Source: Pontederia crassipes (lineage: Eukaryota > Streptophyta > Magnoliopsida > Commelinales > Pontederiaceae). From it: 64,000 bases of DNA. Of the stretch, positions 38,183-50,600 are shown piece after piece; within the stretch, counting starts at the first letter, position 1; each line of letters begins with the position of its first letter. Location: positions 74,622,077 through 74,686,076 of the forward strand of contig CM060194.1 in the NCBI GenBank assembly GCA_030549335.1. Reading direction: 5' to 3'. The translations under genes and the position numbers were made by a program. The notes under the pieces are model-generated. The model ran no database searches. It was not told the DNA's origin and saw nothing but the letters and a program-made list of their open reading frames with translations.

Positions 38183-38323
38183 CCATTTTCGACGGTCAGA
38201 ACCGTTGAAATGTAGGTAAAAAAATATAAAGTATTAATTCAAATTCAGACGGCCCAATTGCTGAAAGTTTCAACGGTTCTCCAAACCGTCAAAACTTTCG
38301 ACGACTCTAACCGTCGCATAATA
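38183..38323. repeat. CACTA 5' subterminal repeats, inner part
   Basis: CGACGG-type motifs (TTTTCGACGGTCAGAACCGT at 38188) continue up to the solo LTR insertion and resume after it at about 41805, which shows that the LTR split one repeat array. Confidence 0.75.
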
Positions 38324-41300
38324 TGTAATATCCCAATATTTATGAATGTGCTAATCTTCTTAAATATATAATTAATTAAGTTAATTAGTCTATTTTATAT
38401 AAGTATGATTGTAAGTAAATCGTATATGAATCACGACTTATAAGTGATATTGCAAGTATTTCAATATTAATGCTAAAATTATAAGTACGATTTTAATGCT
38501 CGTAACTCTTGTGAATCAATTAAATCTAATTATTTGATTATTGGGTGACATAATTGATTAATTTGGTATAGAGTGCATTCATTATTATATAGTAACATGG
38601 CTTGTATGTGTAGAATATCTAAATTGTTAATCACTATTAATTAAGTGCTAATTACAATTCATTAGTACGTTCAACTACTTAACATACAATACCTAATTAA
38701 TGGATTAAATTAATTTACATACATAATTGTCATTATGTACTACGTGAACCATGACCACAAGTTAATTTGCTGACCACAAGTTGCTACCGCCTCAACTTTG
38801 ATCCATAGCCACCAAATGATGCCACCTATATTTTTATTTTTAATTTTTTTACTATGCCTACAACCGCCTCACGCCACCACCATACATATTGTATAATATT
38901 ATAGAAATATATACCTGGTCATATATAATATCCATAAGTAAATTGTTTTCTATATATTAGCCGAATGAGGAGAGTTAGAAAAAAAAAAGTGTTTCCTCCT
39001 TTCCATTTGCTGTCCGTTGGAGGAGGAATATTGAAGGGAAGGAAAGAAATTTTACCTCATGCTGGCCGAACCAATCGAAGGAGGAGAAGAGGAAGAAAAA
39101 CAAATAAAGGAAAAATCAATGAGAACTTGGTAAGGTGTGTAAGGAAATTCCTTTCGGATGGCCAGTGATTTATTTTTATTATTATTATTATAGGATTGAA
39201 CTAAGAAGTTTTAAACAGGCGTATACTAATTTAAAGTATCCCATGAAATCAAATAGATTATGAAACTTTTGCTTCCTGATTTCTATATGACCGAAACATT
39301 ACTTGTAATAAATATAAAATTTACTCAGAAAATTATAAAATTTATATGAACTGATCATATGAAAGTGTAGTATTCATGGGATTTGGAATTATCTCAAAAT
39401 CTTATACGAATACTGTGTTGTCGGCAAAATAGGGGGTAGCTGTCATGCTGTTTGGGGAAAGGATATAGACAATTATAAATTATGCTCTCATCCACATTAA
39501 TCATATAAAAGTTTGAAAATTTTATGTTAGTTTGTTGCTTCTGAATGCTACCTAATTCAATTGAAATTAATAAAAAAATTATTATATATAAAAGATATCA
39601 AATTTACATTGATTATCTCTCTATCGGATAGATTTTAAAGTTGAATCTAAATATGTACAACCACGGGATTTTCTAGTAGTTATATAGAAAAGTATAAATT
39701 ATGGAATTATGTGTGTATACTCCATTTGATGTATAATTTCACTGAGCTTTGGAATCAGGTCAATCAGATATCTGTAGAGAAAGTTATGTATTCGTCTTTA
39801 GGGTGCTATTACTCTATTTTCTAAATCTGTTAGTCGATTTTGTAAATTATATATTAAATAAAATATATTACAGAGTTATTTGATAATTTATAGTCATAAA
39901 GAAACAAATGTTAGGTCGCTTTTACAATTGGAATCACTTGAAATGGATATGATTAGTGAAAGTTATAAATGGTTAATCGAACCTCACTCAATTTGTCAAA
40001 ACACACAATCGACACAAAACTTAGGTTGAATTATGATTTTCTTGTGAACAATGCCTAATGAAATAAAATCTGAAACATAAACGAATTGATATTTGCTAAG
40101 TGAAATTGGAGTCATGTGATTTTATTACTTGTGGTAAGAGTTATGATTTTTCTGAACTAGGTGTACGATAAGTCATAATATAAGATAACCAATTGTAACG
40201 AATTGAATTACTTGAGCTAAAAATGTCGTATAATTTTATGTCAGTACGGTTGTATACATTATATTGAGATCTATATCCTAAGAGTAATATGAACCTATAT
40301 CATTGCTATAGGGTTAGACGAATGATAAGAAAAAAGAAATGAGGAACAATATGTGTGATCGCTTATGTCAGGTAAGTTGGTTTCTCCTATTCTATGTATT
40401 CACCTCTTTTGAATTCGGTGTGGCATTGACTGTGATATTATTAAATATATTTTGAATATGTTATGAATTGATTTTGAGAAATGCAATTATGAAAAGTATA
40501 TCTGAATGATTGTATAATTGCATATTTGAAAAGTATATGTGATATGATATGAATGAATTACAAGAAGTGCAATTTTGTTCGATTTGAAATGGTATTTGAT
40601 ATGATTCATCTTCTGATATTGAGATGCAATTGTTATATGATGAATCATGCATTTGCATTGCATATATGATGGTTGGAGCTAAGTGCTACATCGCTGATCA
40701 CGATAGGAGCCACCTCTAGAATCCAATGCATCATTTTTGTTCCCCAGATATGGAATGAGATAGACTGGAGCTAAGTGCCATATGGAGCTAAGTGCTACAT
40801 TGTGAGGAGTCGCGATGAGAGCCACCTCTAGAATCCGTAGGGGCCACCTCTAGAATCCACCTATCGCTATATGATTGTTCCTCGAAAGGGATGAGGTAGA
40901 ATGGAGCTAAGTGCTATATCGCTGATCACGATGGGAGCCACCTCTAGAATCCACCTATCGTTATATGATTGTTCCCCGAAAAGGATGAGGTAGAATGGAG
41001 CTAAGTGCTACATCGTCGATCACGATGGGAGCTACCTCTAGAATCCACCTACCGACCACTGGCCAGTTGGTGATCCGTGCATTCATATGAGAGTGTTGCA
41101 TTTGCATACATATGTTTGATTTGATTTATATGATATTGATCACAAGTTGAGTGTGATGCTTTTGATTAATATGTTATATATATGTAATTATTAAATATAT
41201 GAAGATACATAGTTTGCTATTATGATTATGCTTTCTCGTGTCATTCCGAATTGATTAGTTGGTAATACATAGACTATGAGTTATCAACTTACTGAGCTAT

Positions 41301-41754
41301 TTTAGCTTACTCCCTTGTTTCCACATTTTTTAGATAATTCTTGGAAATCATGCGAGGTGATAGTATTTGAAGGATTCTTGGTAAGATGGGAAGATTTGAG
41401 TCCCTCGTATCCTTTTATTAGGATGTCGAGAGGTTTGGTTATACGTAATGCATATGTAATATTTTATACGTTGTAAGAAGGAAAATAATTTTATGAGATG
41501 TAAAACTTAAGGATTATTGGTTTGCTCTAAATGATCATCATAAATTGTGTAGTTTGTTTTAATGATATTCTTTTATTTTTTATGCTTTGCTTTTAGATGA
41601 TCATCACACTAATTTGTTTACCGATATTTTTATTCTTATGTTATATAAAAGAAAATTTTCATCACGTTTCCGCAATCTCTTTTGATTTTATTTGATCGTA
41701 CGTAACGAGTCACGAACTCTGGTTTAACTAGCGGATTAAATTGGGGTCGTGACA
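38324..41754. mobile_element. Solo LTR, long-LTR Ty3/gypsy type, inside the CACTA element
   Basis: The unit begins TGTAATATCCCAATA and ends GGGGTCGTGACA, the usual TGT...ACA termini of long plant LTRs of the Tekay/Del kind. It is flanked on both sides by TAATA (38319-38323 and 41755-41759), a perfect 5-bp target duplication. It is 3431 bp long, with no internal gag-pol sequence and no second copy, so it is what remains after recombination between two LTRs. The perfect duplication suggests that it is younger than its host element. Confidence 0.75.
40675..41062 (+). repeat. ~94-bp tandem repeat inside the solo LTR
   Basis: Units start GGAGCTAAGTGC at 40675, 40768, 40903 and 40997 and contain GGGAGCCACCTCTAGAATCC. 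Spacing is 93, 135 and 94 bases; the longer interval includes a partial extra duplication. Such arrays are common in the U3 part of long gypsy LTRs. Confidence 0.85.
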
Positions 41755-41804
41755 TAATATAATATTAAATATCAAGTGAAATATAAATATAAATCATATG
41801 TCTT

Positions 41805-42287
41805 CCGTTTCGATGGTCAAAATCGTCGAAAAAATTTAAATTATATATAAAATGAGTTCAAATTCCGACGATTCTAATCACTGAAAGTTTTGACGGTTCC
41901 TCAAACACTCACAATTTTCGATGGCCTGAACCGTCGAAAGTAAAAATATAGATAAACTATTAAGTGTTGTTAACGTTATCATTTTTCGACGGCTAAAACC
42001 GCTGAAAGTTTCAATGGATACAAGAACTGTTGAAGCTTTCGACGGTCAAAGCCGTCGAAAGACCACATGGAAAACTAATCACCCTGATTTACTATTTTCG
42101 ACGGTCACGAGCATCGAAAATTTCGACGGATATTGTGATGAATTCTAAACCGTCGTATGTTTAGATGGTCAGAACCGTCGAAAATTTCTCCGACGATAAT
42201 TACAATGGATATTTTGATATGTCAAAAAATTTGTCTGTACTTCAGACGGATTTCAGCCCGTCGAAAAAGAACCGCCGAAAATCATGC
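41805..42287. repeat. CACTA 5' subterminal palindromic repeats, outer part
   Basis: Repeats of TTTCGACGG / CCGTCGAAA in both orientations, for example TTTCGACGGTCAAAGCCGTC near 42036, running up to the terminal inverted repeat at 42288-42301. Confidence 0.8.
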
Positions 42288-42301
42288 TTTTTCTTGTAGT
42301 G

Positions 42302-44567
42302 TATTCCAATATCAAAACTGATTCGATCCTTACATTGAACTTCTTGAAACCCATCTTATAATCCTTTTATCCTTCACTTTAATTACCCAAGAACAAACCT
42401 AATTGTCTTGCATCATTGCATGTTGATACTAAAAATAAAAGGTTTAAAGGTCATATGAAGTTATAAGGCACCGTGATCTTCTCTCCTATTTTTCTCCTTG
42501 TTGTGTCTCCTCGAGCAAGTAAATCTTATTCAAACATTTTAAATTGAATTATGAGGATAAATTTCGTCAATTATGTTTTATTTTAAGAGAGAGAGAGAGG
42601 GATAGAGAGAGAGAGACCCTCCCTCTCCTGTGTGTGTGCAATTTTTTGTTTAATTAATTGAACCGAATTATTTAATTTATTGCCTATTTGATTAATGAAT
42701 AAGAGATTTAGTGATCGATATACATGTTAGATATATGATGGATTCGGTTAATTAATTAAAAAATTGATTAATAACTGATACTAACCAACAAGTAAAATAC
42801 TCATTTATTAAGTTACGTTTTTTAAAAGATTTGTAATATATATGGTAAGGTTATATTTTTTTCAATAAATAATATTTTTTTTACTTCACTACATCATGAT
42901 TAATTTGCGTAACCAATATTTTTTAAATATGTTGATCTTGTAGTTTAATTATATTTTCTATTCAAGTATTTTTTTTTGTTATGTTCAAATTTAGTTTTTA
43001 TTCTTCAATCGAACTATTATTCTTTTACTTTTTTGTTTAAGATATTTCAACATTTATCTATTTGATAATAATGTTTTATAATTTTTTTATAAATCAATGA
43101 ATTAATCGAATCAAATCAAAACTTTCAGCTCACCAAAGTTTTTGAACCAGATAATGAATGATTTGATTAATTAATCTTGATTAATCAAACTGACCGATGT
43201 TTACCTTACCGATTTCTGCAGCTGCCGTCAGGTGCTCTCCTCTCGTATTTTTTTTTTCATTTTTGTTAATATTATTTTATTTATTAATATTGACACGACA
43301 CGAGAAAAATAAAAAAGTTGATCGCGATGAAGGATATTTTTATAATTATAAATTAAAATTGAAAGATTAATTAGGAAAAACGATTATTGGACGACAGCTG
43401 GTGAAAGTTGGGCCCTTCTTGTTCATTTAATTGAAAAATATTTTCTTTTAGCTTTCTACATTTTGTTTCTTGGCTTTCTCTCGCTTCAGACCAAAGCATA
43501 TGTTAGATGATTTGATTCCAATTAATCCAAAAAAAAACCAAGATTGCTTTTTTTTTGGTTCCGAGAAAGCGGTAGTGATGATATAACTCACACGACGCTA
43601 ATAATTATGTGAATTATCTATAAATTAAAAGTCAGACCATCATTAAGTACAATTAATTTATTTTGCATATTTGATAATAATAAATGAGGCTCATAATAAT
43701 TTTCTTAATTAGGGATTCGACTTTGAGACTTTGAGACCATGATGGGTTTACACGTCCATTTTACTTTTTTTTAAATATAATCTTAGGCATAGAATCGAAC
43801 CACATTGTGGATTGGTGTATTAAAAAGATTTTGCGAGAGCTTTAAAAATAATTTCTCGAAAAATGATCGCAAGCAAGAATAGAATAGTAGAGAGTAAGTA
43901 AGAAGAATCAAATATAGGAAGACACGATGTGTTGACGAGGTTCGGTCCAACTTTTTAGTTTACATCTCGCTCTGACTTCTCAACTTCGATGTCGCCAGAG
44001 ATCCACTAACTTTCTTTTTTCTTATAAAGAGAAAATAATAATTTCTACATTATTATGTCTTCTTCTTTGCTTAAAAGGTAAGATACATCTCTTCTTACAA
44101 GAAGCTCACAAATTTAAAAAAAATACACAATGATTCCCTTTAATTCTCTCTTGTTACAATGGATGTTGATACTTAGTTATAGAAGAAGGATGTAATGATT
44201 TGTAAACTTGAGCTTTAGAAGATGCTTTAAAAGAAGTTATAGAGTGATTTCTTTGTTTAGATAATCTTCCTTCGAGCTTTTGCATCCTTTTTATAGGTTT
44301 ATCTTCAAAATATGGCCGTTGCAATTCTTTTGAAAAAGCTAAACTTGTGATGCCAATTCTGAACCGGACACCCGTTTCAATTTTAGGCGTTTTGTATAGA
44401 AACTAGTCATTGTGCATTTGTCTTATACGAAACGGGTGACTGTTTTTAGTTCGAGAGTCCATTACACATAAAAAATAGTTATTACTATTTGTCTTTTATG
44501 CACAAGCGTCCGTTGTCCTTTGTCTTCGGTAGTCCGTAGCACATTGTGTACTTTTGGTACTCAAAAT
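42302..44567. other. AT-rich intergenic DNA
   Basis: Contains a GA-rich microsatellite at about 42587-42616. The stretch 43890-44020 (TGTTGACGAGGTTCGGTCCA) resembles sequence often seen near retroelement primer sites, but no LTR borders were found. No gene supported. Confidence 0.35.
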
Positions 44568-45030
44568 GAGCGACCGACTATATTTTGATCGACAGTTTAA
44601 AAAAATTTTGAGCTCTCTGTATTCTGCTGCCATTGTGGAAGCTTTTTCGGTCATCCATCTCGTATGCTTTTTTCGTTCGTTGGCTAGAACGGTCGTCCAA
44701 AAGTATTTTGATCGTCCATTTTAAAAATGTCAAGCTTTCAGTATTTTGTGGTCGTTCTGGAGCTCTTTGAGTCGTTCATCTCGTATGCTCTTTTTGTATT
44801 CGTTATGCACAACAGTCATCCAAAAAAGTTTTTGTCGTCCGTTTTAAAAGTGTCGAGATACTTTGTGGTTGTTGTGACAGCTATTTCTATCGTCCGTCTA
44901 GTATGTTATTTTTGCATTTTCTGCCTAGAATGGCCGTCTGAAAATATTTCTATCATCCGTTTTAAAAATATCAAACTCTCAGTACTTTGTGCTCGTTGTG
45001 GCTCGATCATCCTTTACATCTCCAACGGAC
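44568..45030. repeat. ~123-bp tandem repeat array, about four units
   Basis: Units start at about 44568, 44691, 44814 and 44932. Each has a GTCGTCC-like start, a TTTTGATCGTCC-type block, then GTATTTTGTGG and a CATCTCGTATGCT block near its end. Divergence between units is substantial. The 151-residue open frame at 44727-45182 lies largely in the array and is not a credible gene. Confidence 0.8.
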
Positions 45031-45726
45031 GACCACAAATGATTTGGTCATCTATTTTGTCTGCAAAAATCAAAATTGATCTTTTCTTTCAAACTTTCAT
45101 TAACATGTTTGGATCACCATTTCAACTAATCATTAGTATATCATCTTCCTTATTTTCTATCATCAAAATCTTTGAAATATGATATTTGGCCCAACATTTT
45201 AAAACTAGGAGGTTTGCCTAAGTTAAAATACCTCTTTATATATTTAGTTAATACAAATGATCAGAGTGATAGATATTTTCCAAACATTTTGAGATGCGGA
45301 CATAATTCTAGATACAATGACAAGCACAGAAAATATTATTTCCAAATACAATATTAATATTATTTCTTTATTAATTACTCTTTCTTCGAGAAAATAATTA
45401 TTTATAGCAGACATCATGTTTTATTGTTTGGCTTCAATTTATTTTGACTAAAATATCACTACAATACGATAAATTTATACTTTATCATAATAGTTATTAT
45501 TTATAAAATAGATAAATTTATAATAATATATAGGAAATAATGAGGTGTAACACCCCTTGTTTGCAATCCTATGTAACACCCGCCTAAATATGGACTGTTG
45601 GATCTAGCGAACAATCCAAATGAAATTGCCAAATAAGGGATCATGTGGTGGGTTGCCTAATCTCCAATCTTCTTCTCCTCCGGAGACCACCCAAAATCGA
45701 CCTCGATCCCAAACCATCCCTGCCCC
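45031..45726. other. AT-rich intergenic DNA
   Basis: No gene. TGTAACACCCC / TGTAACACCCG occur at about 45548 and 45574, a motif frequent at starts of long gypsy LTRs, but no matching end was found. Confidence 0.35.
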
Positions 45727-46010
45727 ATGAGCGTCCACACCCCTAACTAGGCCATTGTCCCCGTGAGCGTCGACATCCCTAACTAGGCCCTTGTCCTTGT
45801 GAACGTTGACACCTCTCAACTGGCTCTGCCCCCGTGAATGCCCACACCTTCCAACTGACCTCGAATTTTGTGAGCGTCGTTACTCCCCGACCATCATGTC
45901 GACCCCATCCCGATCGGCACCGACCTCTGTCCGCGCCCCTTGACCTCTATGAGCGCTGGCACCTCCGATCGGCCTCGACCTCTACGAATGCCGGCACCCT
46001 TGACCTCTGC
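45727..46010 (-). repeat. 36-bp minisatellite in a GC-rich island
   Basis: At least four clear adjacent units of 35-36 bases begin TGAGCGTCCACACCCCTAAC, TGAGCGTCGACATCCCTAAC, TGAACGTTGACACC and TGAATGCCCACACC; further units decay to the right. On the minus strand the period equals 12 codons (repeat RGVDAHGDNGLV), and the frame stays open for about 70 residues. No protein family is recognised. Confidence 0.7.
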
Positions 46011-46169
46011 TTGTGCTTGCCCTAACCGACTGCAAACTCTTGGAGCATTGGCCAATGCTGTGAGTGACATTAAAAGCCCTGCGGCCGGAGCGACTAGAGG
46101 GCGATGGACCTTGCAACGACGATCAGCATGCTTCCAAGGGATTGGGAGGGAGAGGGGGGAGGATTGAGG

Positions 46170-47688
46170 TTAGGTCGATCTAGAGTCTAGACCATTTAAC
46201 TCTAAACCCTAAACCTTCGTTAAACTCTAATATAAATGACTTCAACTTAGAATGCAAAAGTAGTTCAAACTAATATTCATGATCTTAAGCCATTTTACTT
46301 CTATCAACTAATTCAAATGTTACATTTGTCAAACGCTTTTTCAATTTCAATTGTTAAGCTGCTAAAGATTTGATTTTCAATCGATATTAGCTAAAATATA
46401 ATCTTTTATCGTCAATCGCTATTTGTACTAAACAGAGACTTAATCTTGGAATTAGAGGAGATCAATATGCATATAGATATATAAGATTCATTCTTTATTG
46501 AAAACTTTCGTGCATTTACTACACTAATCTCCCATGTAGCAAAGACTCTCTTCAAGTCAATTCATGATTAAAATATAATGGTAGATAATCATTCAATTAA
46601 ATTATACGATGATGTGGTCGTGATATTAAGCCTTTTTAAATTGACATCCTCCATCAATTTTTAATTTAACGGATAAAGATAGGTTGATCCTTCTCCAACA
46701 AAGTTTATAGAATCAATGTTGTCATCCAATCCATTTCTGTTACGAGACAAGATCATCTAAACATGCTCGTTAATTTATCCGTACTCAAATTTGTTCTAGA
46801 ATTAAATTGACAACAAAATGAGAAAACGATTAAAATGAATAATCTTTTGCCCAACTTTAGAAGTTGATACTTTTAAAAAAATAAAGAAACGAGTATGAAA
46901 AAAATATTTTCCACGATTATATTAATTATCCTATCTTTCTCCTCAATTTAACATAAAACAGAGTCGCATTAAGAGAACCATGGAGGGCTGATAACACTGA
47001 ATCTGACCTGATTTTGATGATGACTAGATTCAATTGCAATAGCTATACAAATTTTTTTTCCTCCTCCATTTGTGAATCATCCCCCAAGTGGATGGTGGGG
47101 TGATGTGTAGGTTGTGTAGATGCCATCCTCCGAAGACATCTTACCTTGTTACTTCCACTTTCTCTGCCCTAACAAAAAATAGAAGAGGGGGATTGTACCC
47201 AAAAGTTTGAAAGTTGGGAAAAATGTCAAAACAAAAAATGAAATGAAAACTAAAAAAAATTGATAAATCAAACTTGAGACAGACATCCGGATCTCCTCCT
47301 GTTCGATTATATTATTATTGTAAAATTTATATATTTTGATATGTTTATTTTGTCATAAAAAAAATTTGAATTCAAACCCTAATCTCCCTATTTTTTTCCT
47401 CTGTTAAATAGTTTTTCCAAACTATGGGGGCTTCAAGGTAAAAAAAGCCACCCCTCTTTGCCTCCGTCGTCGCCCAAAAAAGGCCATTTTTTTTCTCTCT
47501 TCTTCCTCGCCTCCCCGTCTGCTCCCAGGCCAACTCGAAAGCTCAACTCCTCTACCGCCTTCGCGCCAGCTCTCATCTCCCGCCAACTCCTCGTCGGCGC
47601 CGCCACCCGCCGTGGCTCCTTTACGCCGCCGGCCTGGTCATCGAATTTGTCCGAGCTGCTCTCCTCGACATCGTTCTCGTCATCCTTC
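46170..47688. other. AT-rich intergenic DNA and ARID promoter/leader
   Basis: AT-rich to about 47440, then GC-rich up to the ARID start codon. The GC-rich part (47450-47688) is in frame with the ARID gene and has no stop, but no ATG precedes 47689 in that frame, so I take it as leader. No other gene. Confidence 0.45.
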
Positions 47689-50600
47689 ATGGCTGGATGG
47701 CCTCTCCCTCCGGCCTCCGCGTCTTCCGGCAACCCTGCCGTCGATATCCTTCGCAAGCTCCAGACCGCGGAGTTCTGCCTCGATCTTGATGCTGCTGTGG
47801 AGGATGGATATGAGGACTTCAGCGCCGTCTTCGACCGGGTGGTCTCCGTCTTCCTTCGCGAGATCCGCACGGGCAGGGAGGCCCGGGTGCCGGTTCTGCT
47901 TGGTGACGGCCGCAAGGTAGACTTGCTCAAGCTCTACGACGCTGTGAGGGAGAAGGGTGGATACGATGCGGTGACCGAGAACTCCGGATGGGCAGCGGTG
48001 GCCGTGGCCGCCGGGTTCGAGTCCGGCCTCGGGTCTTCGCTCAAATTGGTGTTCTTCAAGTACTTGGATGTGCTGGAGAAGTTCCTAAAGCGGTTGTCGG
48101 GGAAGACACCGGTGCGGGAGCCGCTCGGATACAAGACGTCGAGCCCGTTGGTGGTGGCCGGAGACAGCTCTGGAGCAATCCCGGATCGCACGGAGGTTTT
48201 CCAGCTTACCCCGATTGTGAGTGCGAAGAAAGATCAATTCTTGTCGCCGGTTGGAAAAGATGGGCGCGGAGTTAATCTCGGCAATGGTTTTGACGATGAT
48301 GAAGTTGTAATCACAGGAATGACAATGGCGAATGGAGCGTCTAATCATCTTAAGAGGAAGAGGGATCATCTGGTGGGAATGCTTAACTGGGTGAGGAAGT
48401 TGGCACTGAATCCTCTATCTTTTATAGACAAACGATTGTCATCAGGTAAAGGGAAAGGAAAGTTCCGTTCATCTTGGGAGATTTGTATGCAGGCAGAGAG
48501 AGCTAGGCAGGCAATGCTCCTAAAGAGAATCACCAGAAGAAACCCTGACTTATCGAATTTACAGGTACATCTGTTTTTCCTCTTCATTTCACTAGTGTAT
48601 ATTATAGCTAGGCAGGCAATGCTCTTCATTTGAAACTAACACTAACTCCTGGTGTTGCAAACATAAAATGTAGAATCATAGTAATTCACCGTCTAACATT
48701 AACCAGTAGAGTGGGAAATTGAGAATGTCAAATTGGCTAATGATAAGTTAAGCTACTAAGCTATACAATTTCTTGAATTCGGAGGATAAACAAACAATTA
48801 CACATGCCAATCACTCATCTGGATTGGTTTCTAAGACCTGATGGAATACCAGCTCGGCCTTGTAATCACTGGCTCAGCTGTCATGATTTATACTGAAAAG
48901 TTTTATTTCAAGTAAATCACATATTATTTATAGATGTCAGTAACAAAAAAGTATAACCAGACACAAGATTCTAGGGATAAATATCAACAACAACAACAAC
49001 AAAGCCTTATCCCACTAGGTGGGGTCGGCTACATGGATCATACGACGCCATTCCGCTCTATTAGTAACCAAACCTTTCGGTATATTATTCACCAATAGAT
49101 CTTGCTCTATTAGTTCGCCAAGTGTCCGCCTTGGCCTCCCTCTCCCTCTTTTAATCGGACTCCAGATTATTTGATCTACTCTTCTTACTGACGCATCTAA
49201 TGGTCTTCTCTGAACATGACCAAACCATCTCAAACCATTCTCTACCATTTTCTCACTAATAAGAGCCACTCCGACTCGTTCACGTATATGGTCATTCCTA
49301 ATCTTATCTAATCTTGTATGACTCTAGGGATAAATATATTATAACAAAAAATATCTGTCTCAACTCTTGAGACTCAACTTACCTATATCCATTGCTTCAT
49401 TCATCTGTGCCAAGCCGTGGATAAATATAATGGATTCAAGTATCATCATGCATCCTAATGATGGACTTGAATAATTTCCTACGATTCCAATGATTTCCTA
49501 TTTTCTTAGAACTCGCCCTTATTGGATAGGACTCGGTACTGATGCAGGGAAGAAATAAAGCATCATGTTTTCCATCATGTTTAAGGATATTCTCAGCATC
49601 TTTTATATATTTCATTTACAACTATTTTCTGGGAGATGTTAATGCCAAAAGATTTCTTTAACCATTCAGGGAAAAGAAAAACAAAGATTTACATTTTTAC
49701 ATTCACTTCTTTGGAATCTTTCTAATCAATATCTGCCTTATGTTCTTATGTAATATACTTTTCAAACATGGCACTGCTTACATTGTTTCAAAAAATTCAA
49801 TACAGGAAAACTGCGTCAATAAATTTTTCTTTGGAATTTCATATGATGAACCGTTTCGAGTCAATCCAAAGCGTCTTGATCAATCTAAGACAATTAGAGG
49901 CTTAAAAAAATTCAAGACAACTAGAGGTCTTTGTCAGTTATTGATTTCTCCTTGCCGTTGTGTGCATATGCTCGATTAAGACATCTGAAGGACAATAAGA
50001 AATAAGTTTTACAAATAATGAGAGGTATTTCAAACTATTTGGTGCAGAAATGAAAACCTAAATGCATCCTGGATGGATTATCCAATAATTATGCCCCCAA
50101 CCCCACACACAAAATTTTTTTCCTTGCAGTTGAGTGCATACGATTGATTAAGACATCTGGAGCACAATAAGAAATAAGCTTTACAAAATAATGAGAGGTA
50201 TTTCATACTATTTGGTGCAGAAATGAAAACCTAAAAGCTCCTGGATGGATTATCCTGAGGAAGACATGGATAATACAAGAACAAATAGACTTGAGTCTAT
50301 TTGTAAAAGTATAATTTTTACTTGGAAGATATAGCAGTTGTAATTTTAATGTAAATCTAAATGACTTGACATCCATGAATCTCATATGATGGACTAAATA
50401 ACAAGGATATGATATGATGCAAACCTGATGATAGCGCAAAAATTGAAAATCAGAATACAAAAACATATCTAAGTAATTTTTTTTTTATTTTTAAACTTAT
50501 ATTCATATATCGTCAACAACTAGGTCTAGCAGAAAAGGAAATGTCCTGTAATATTTAGAAATTTTGGATTATCTTAAAAGTTTGCAAGACCAAAGAGATT

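Larger units (their letters stand above)
32371..42301 (-). mobile_element. CACTA (En/Spm) transposon with degraded transposase genes and a nested solo LTR
   Basis: The ends are diagnostic: the left reads CAGTACAAGAAAAA and the right, on the minus strand, CACTACAAGAAAAA. Both are flanked by TAT (32368-32370 and 42302-42304), the 3-bp target duplication of this superfamily. Inside each end lie dense palindromic subterminal repeats. Two transposase-type genes run on the minus strand, a TNP2-type (34979-37022) and a Ptta/En/Spm-type (33167-34541). A GC-rich segment at 37740-38170 stands where En/Spm has its GC-rich first exon. Without the nested 3.4-kb LTR and its duplicated site the element would be about 6.5 kb. 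It cannot make full transposase itself. Confidence 0.9.

Noticed and set aside
37737-38219. Arg/Gly-rich open frame of 160 residues on the plus strand
   Set aside because: It lies antisense to the transposase genes in the GC-rich leader of the CACTA element and has no homologous feel; open frames appear on both strands because of base composition.
43785-43815. tRNA-like arm (GAATCGAACC)
   Set aside because: No acceptor stem, anticodon arm or other tRNA parts around it.
43890-44020. Possible LTR or retroelement primer region (GTGTTGACGAGGTTCGG)
   Set aside because: No LTR pair, target duplication or coding remnant could be found nearby.
44727-45182. 151-residue open frame
   Set aside because: It lies largely in the 123-bp tandem array; Phe/Ile/Val-rich with no domain.
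47458-47688. N-terminal extension of the ARID protein starting at a TTG codon
   Set aside because: The frame is open but has no ATG before 47689. The extension is Ser/Pro/Arg-rich with no conserved block, so the first ATG is the simpler start.
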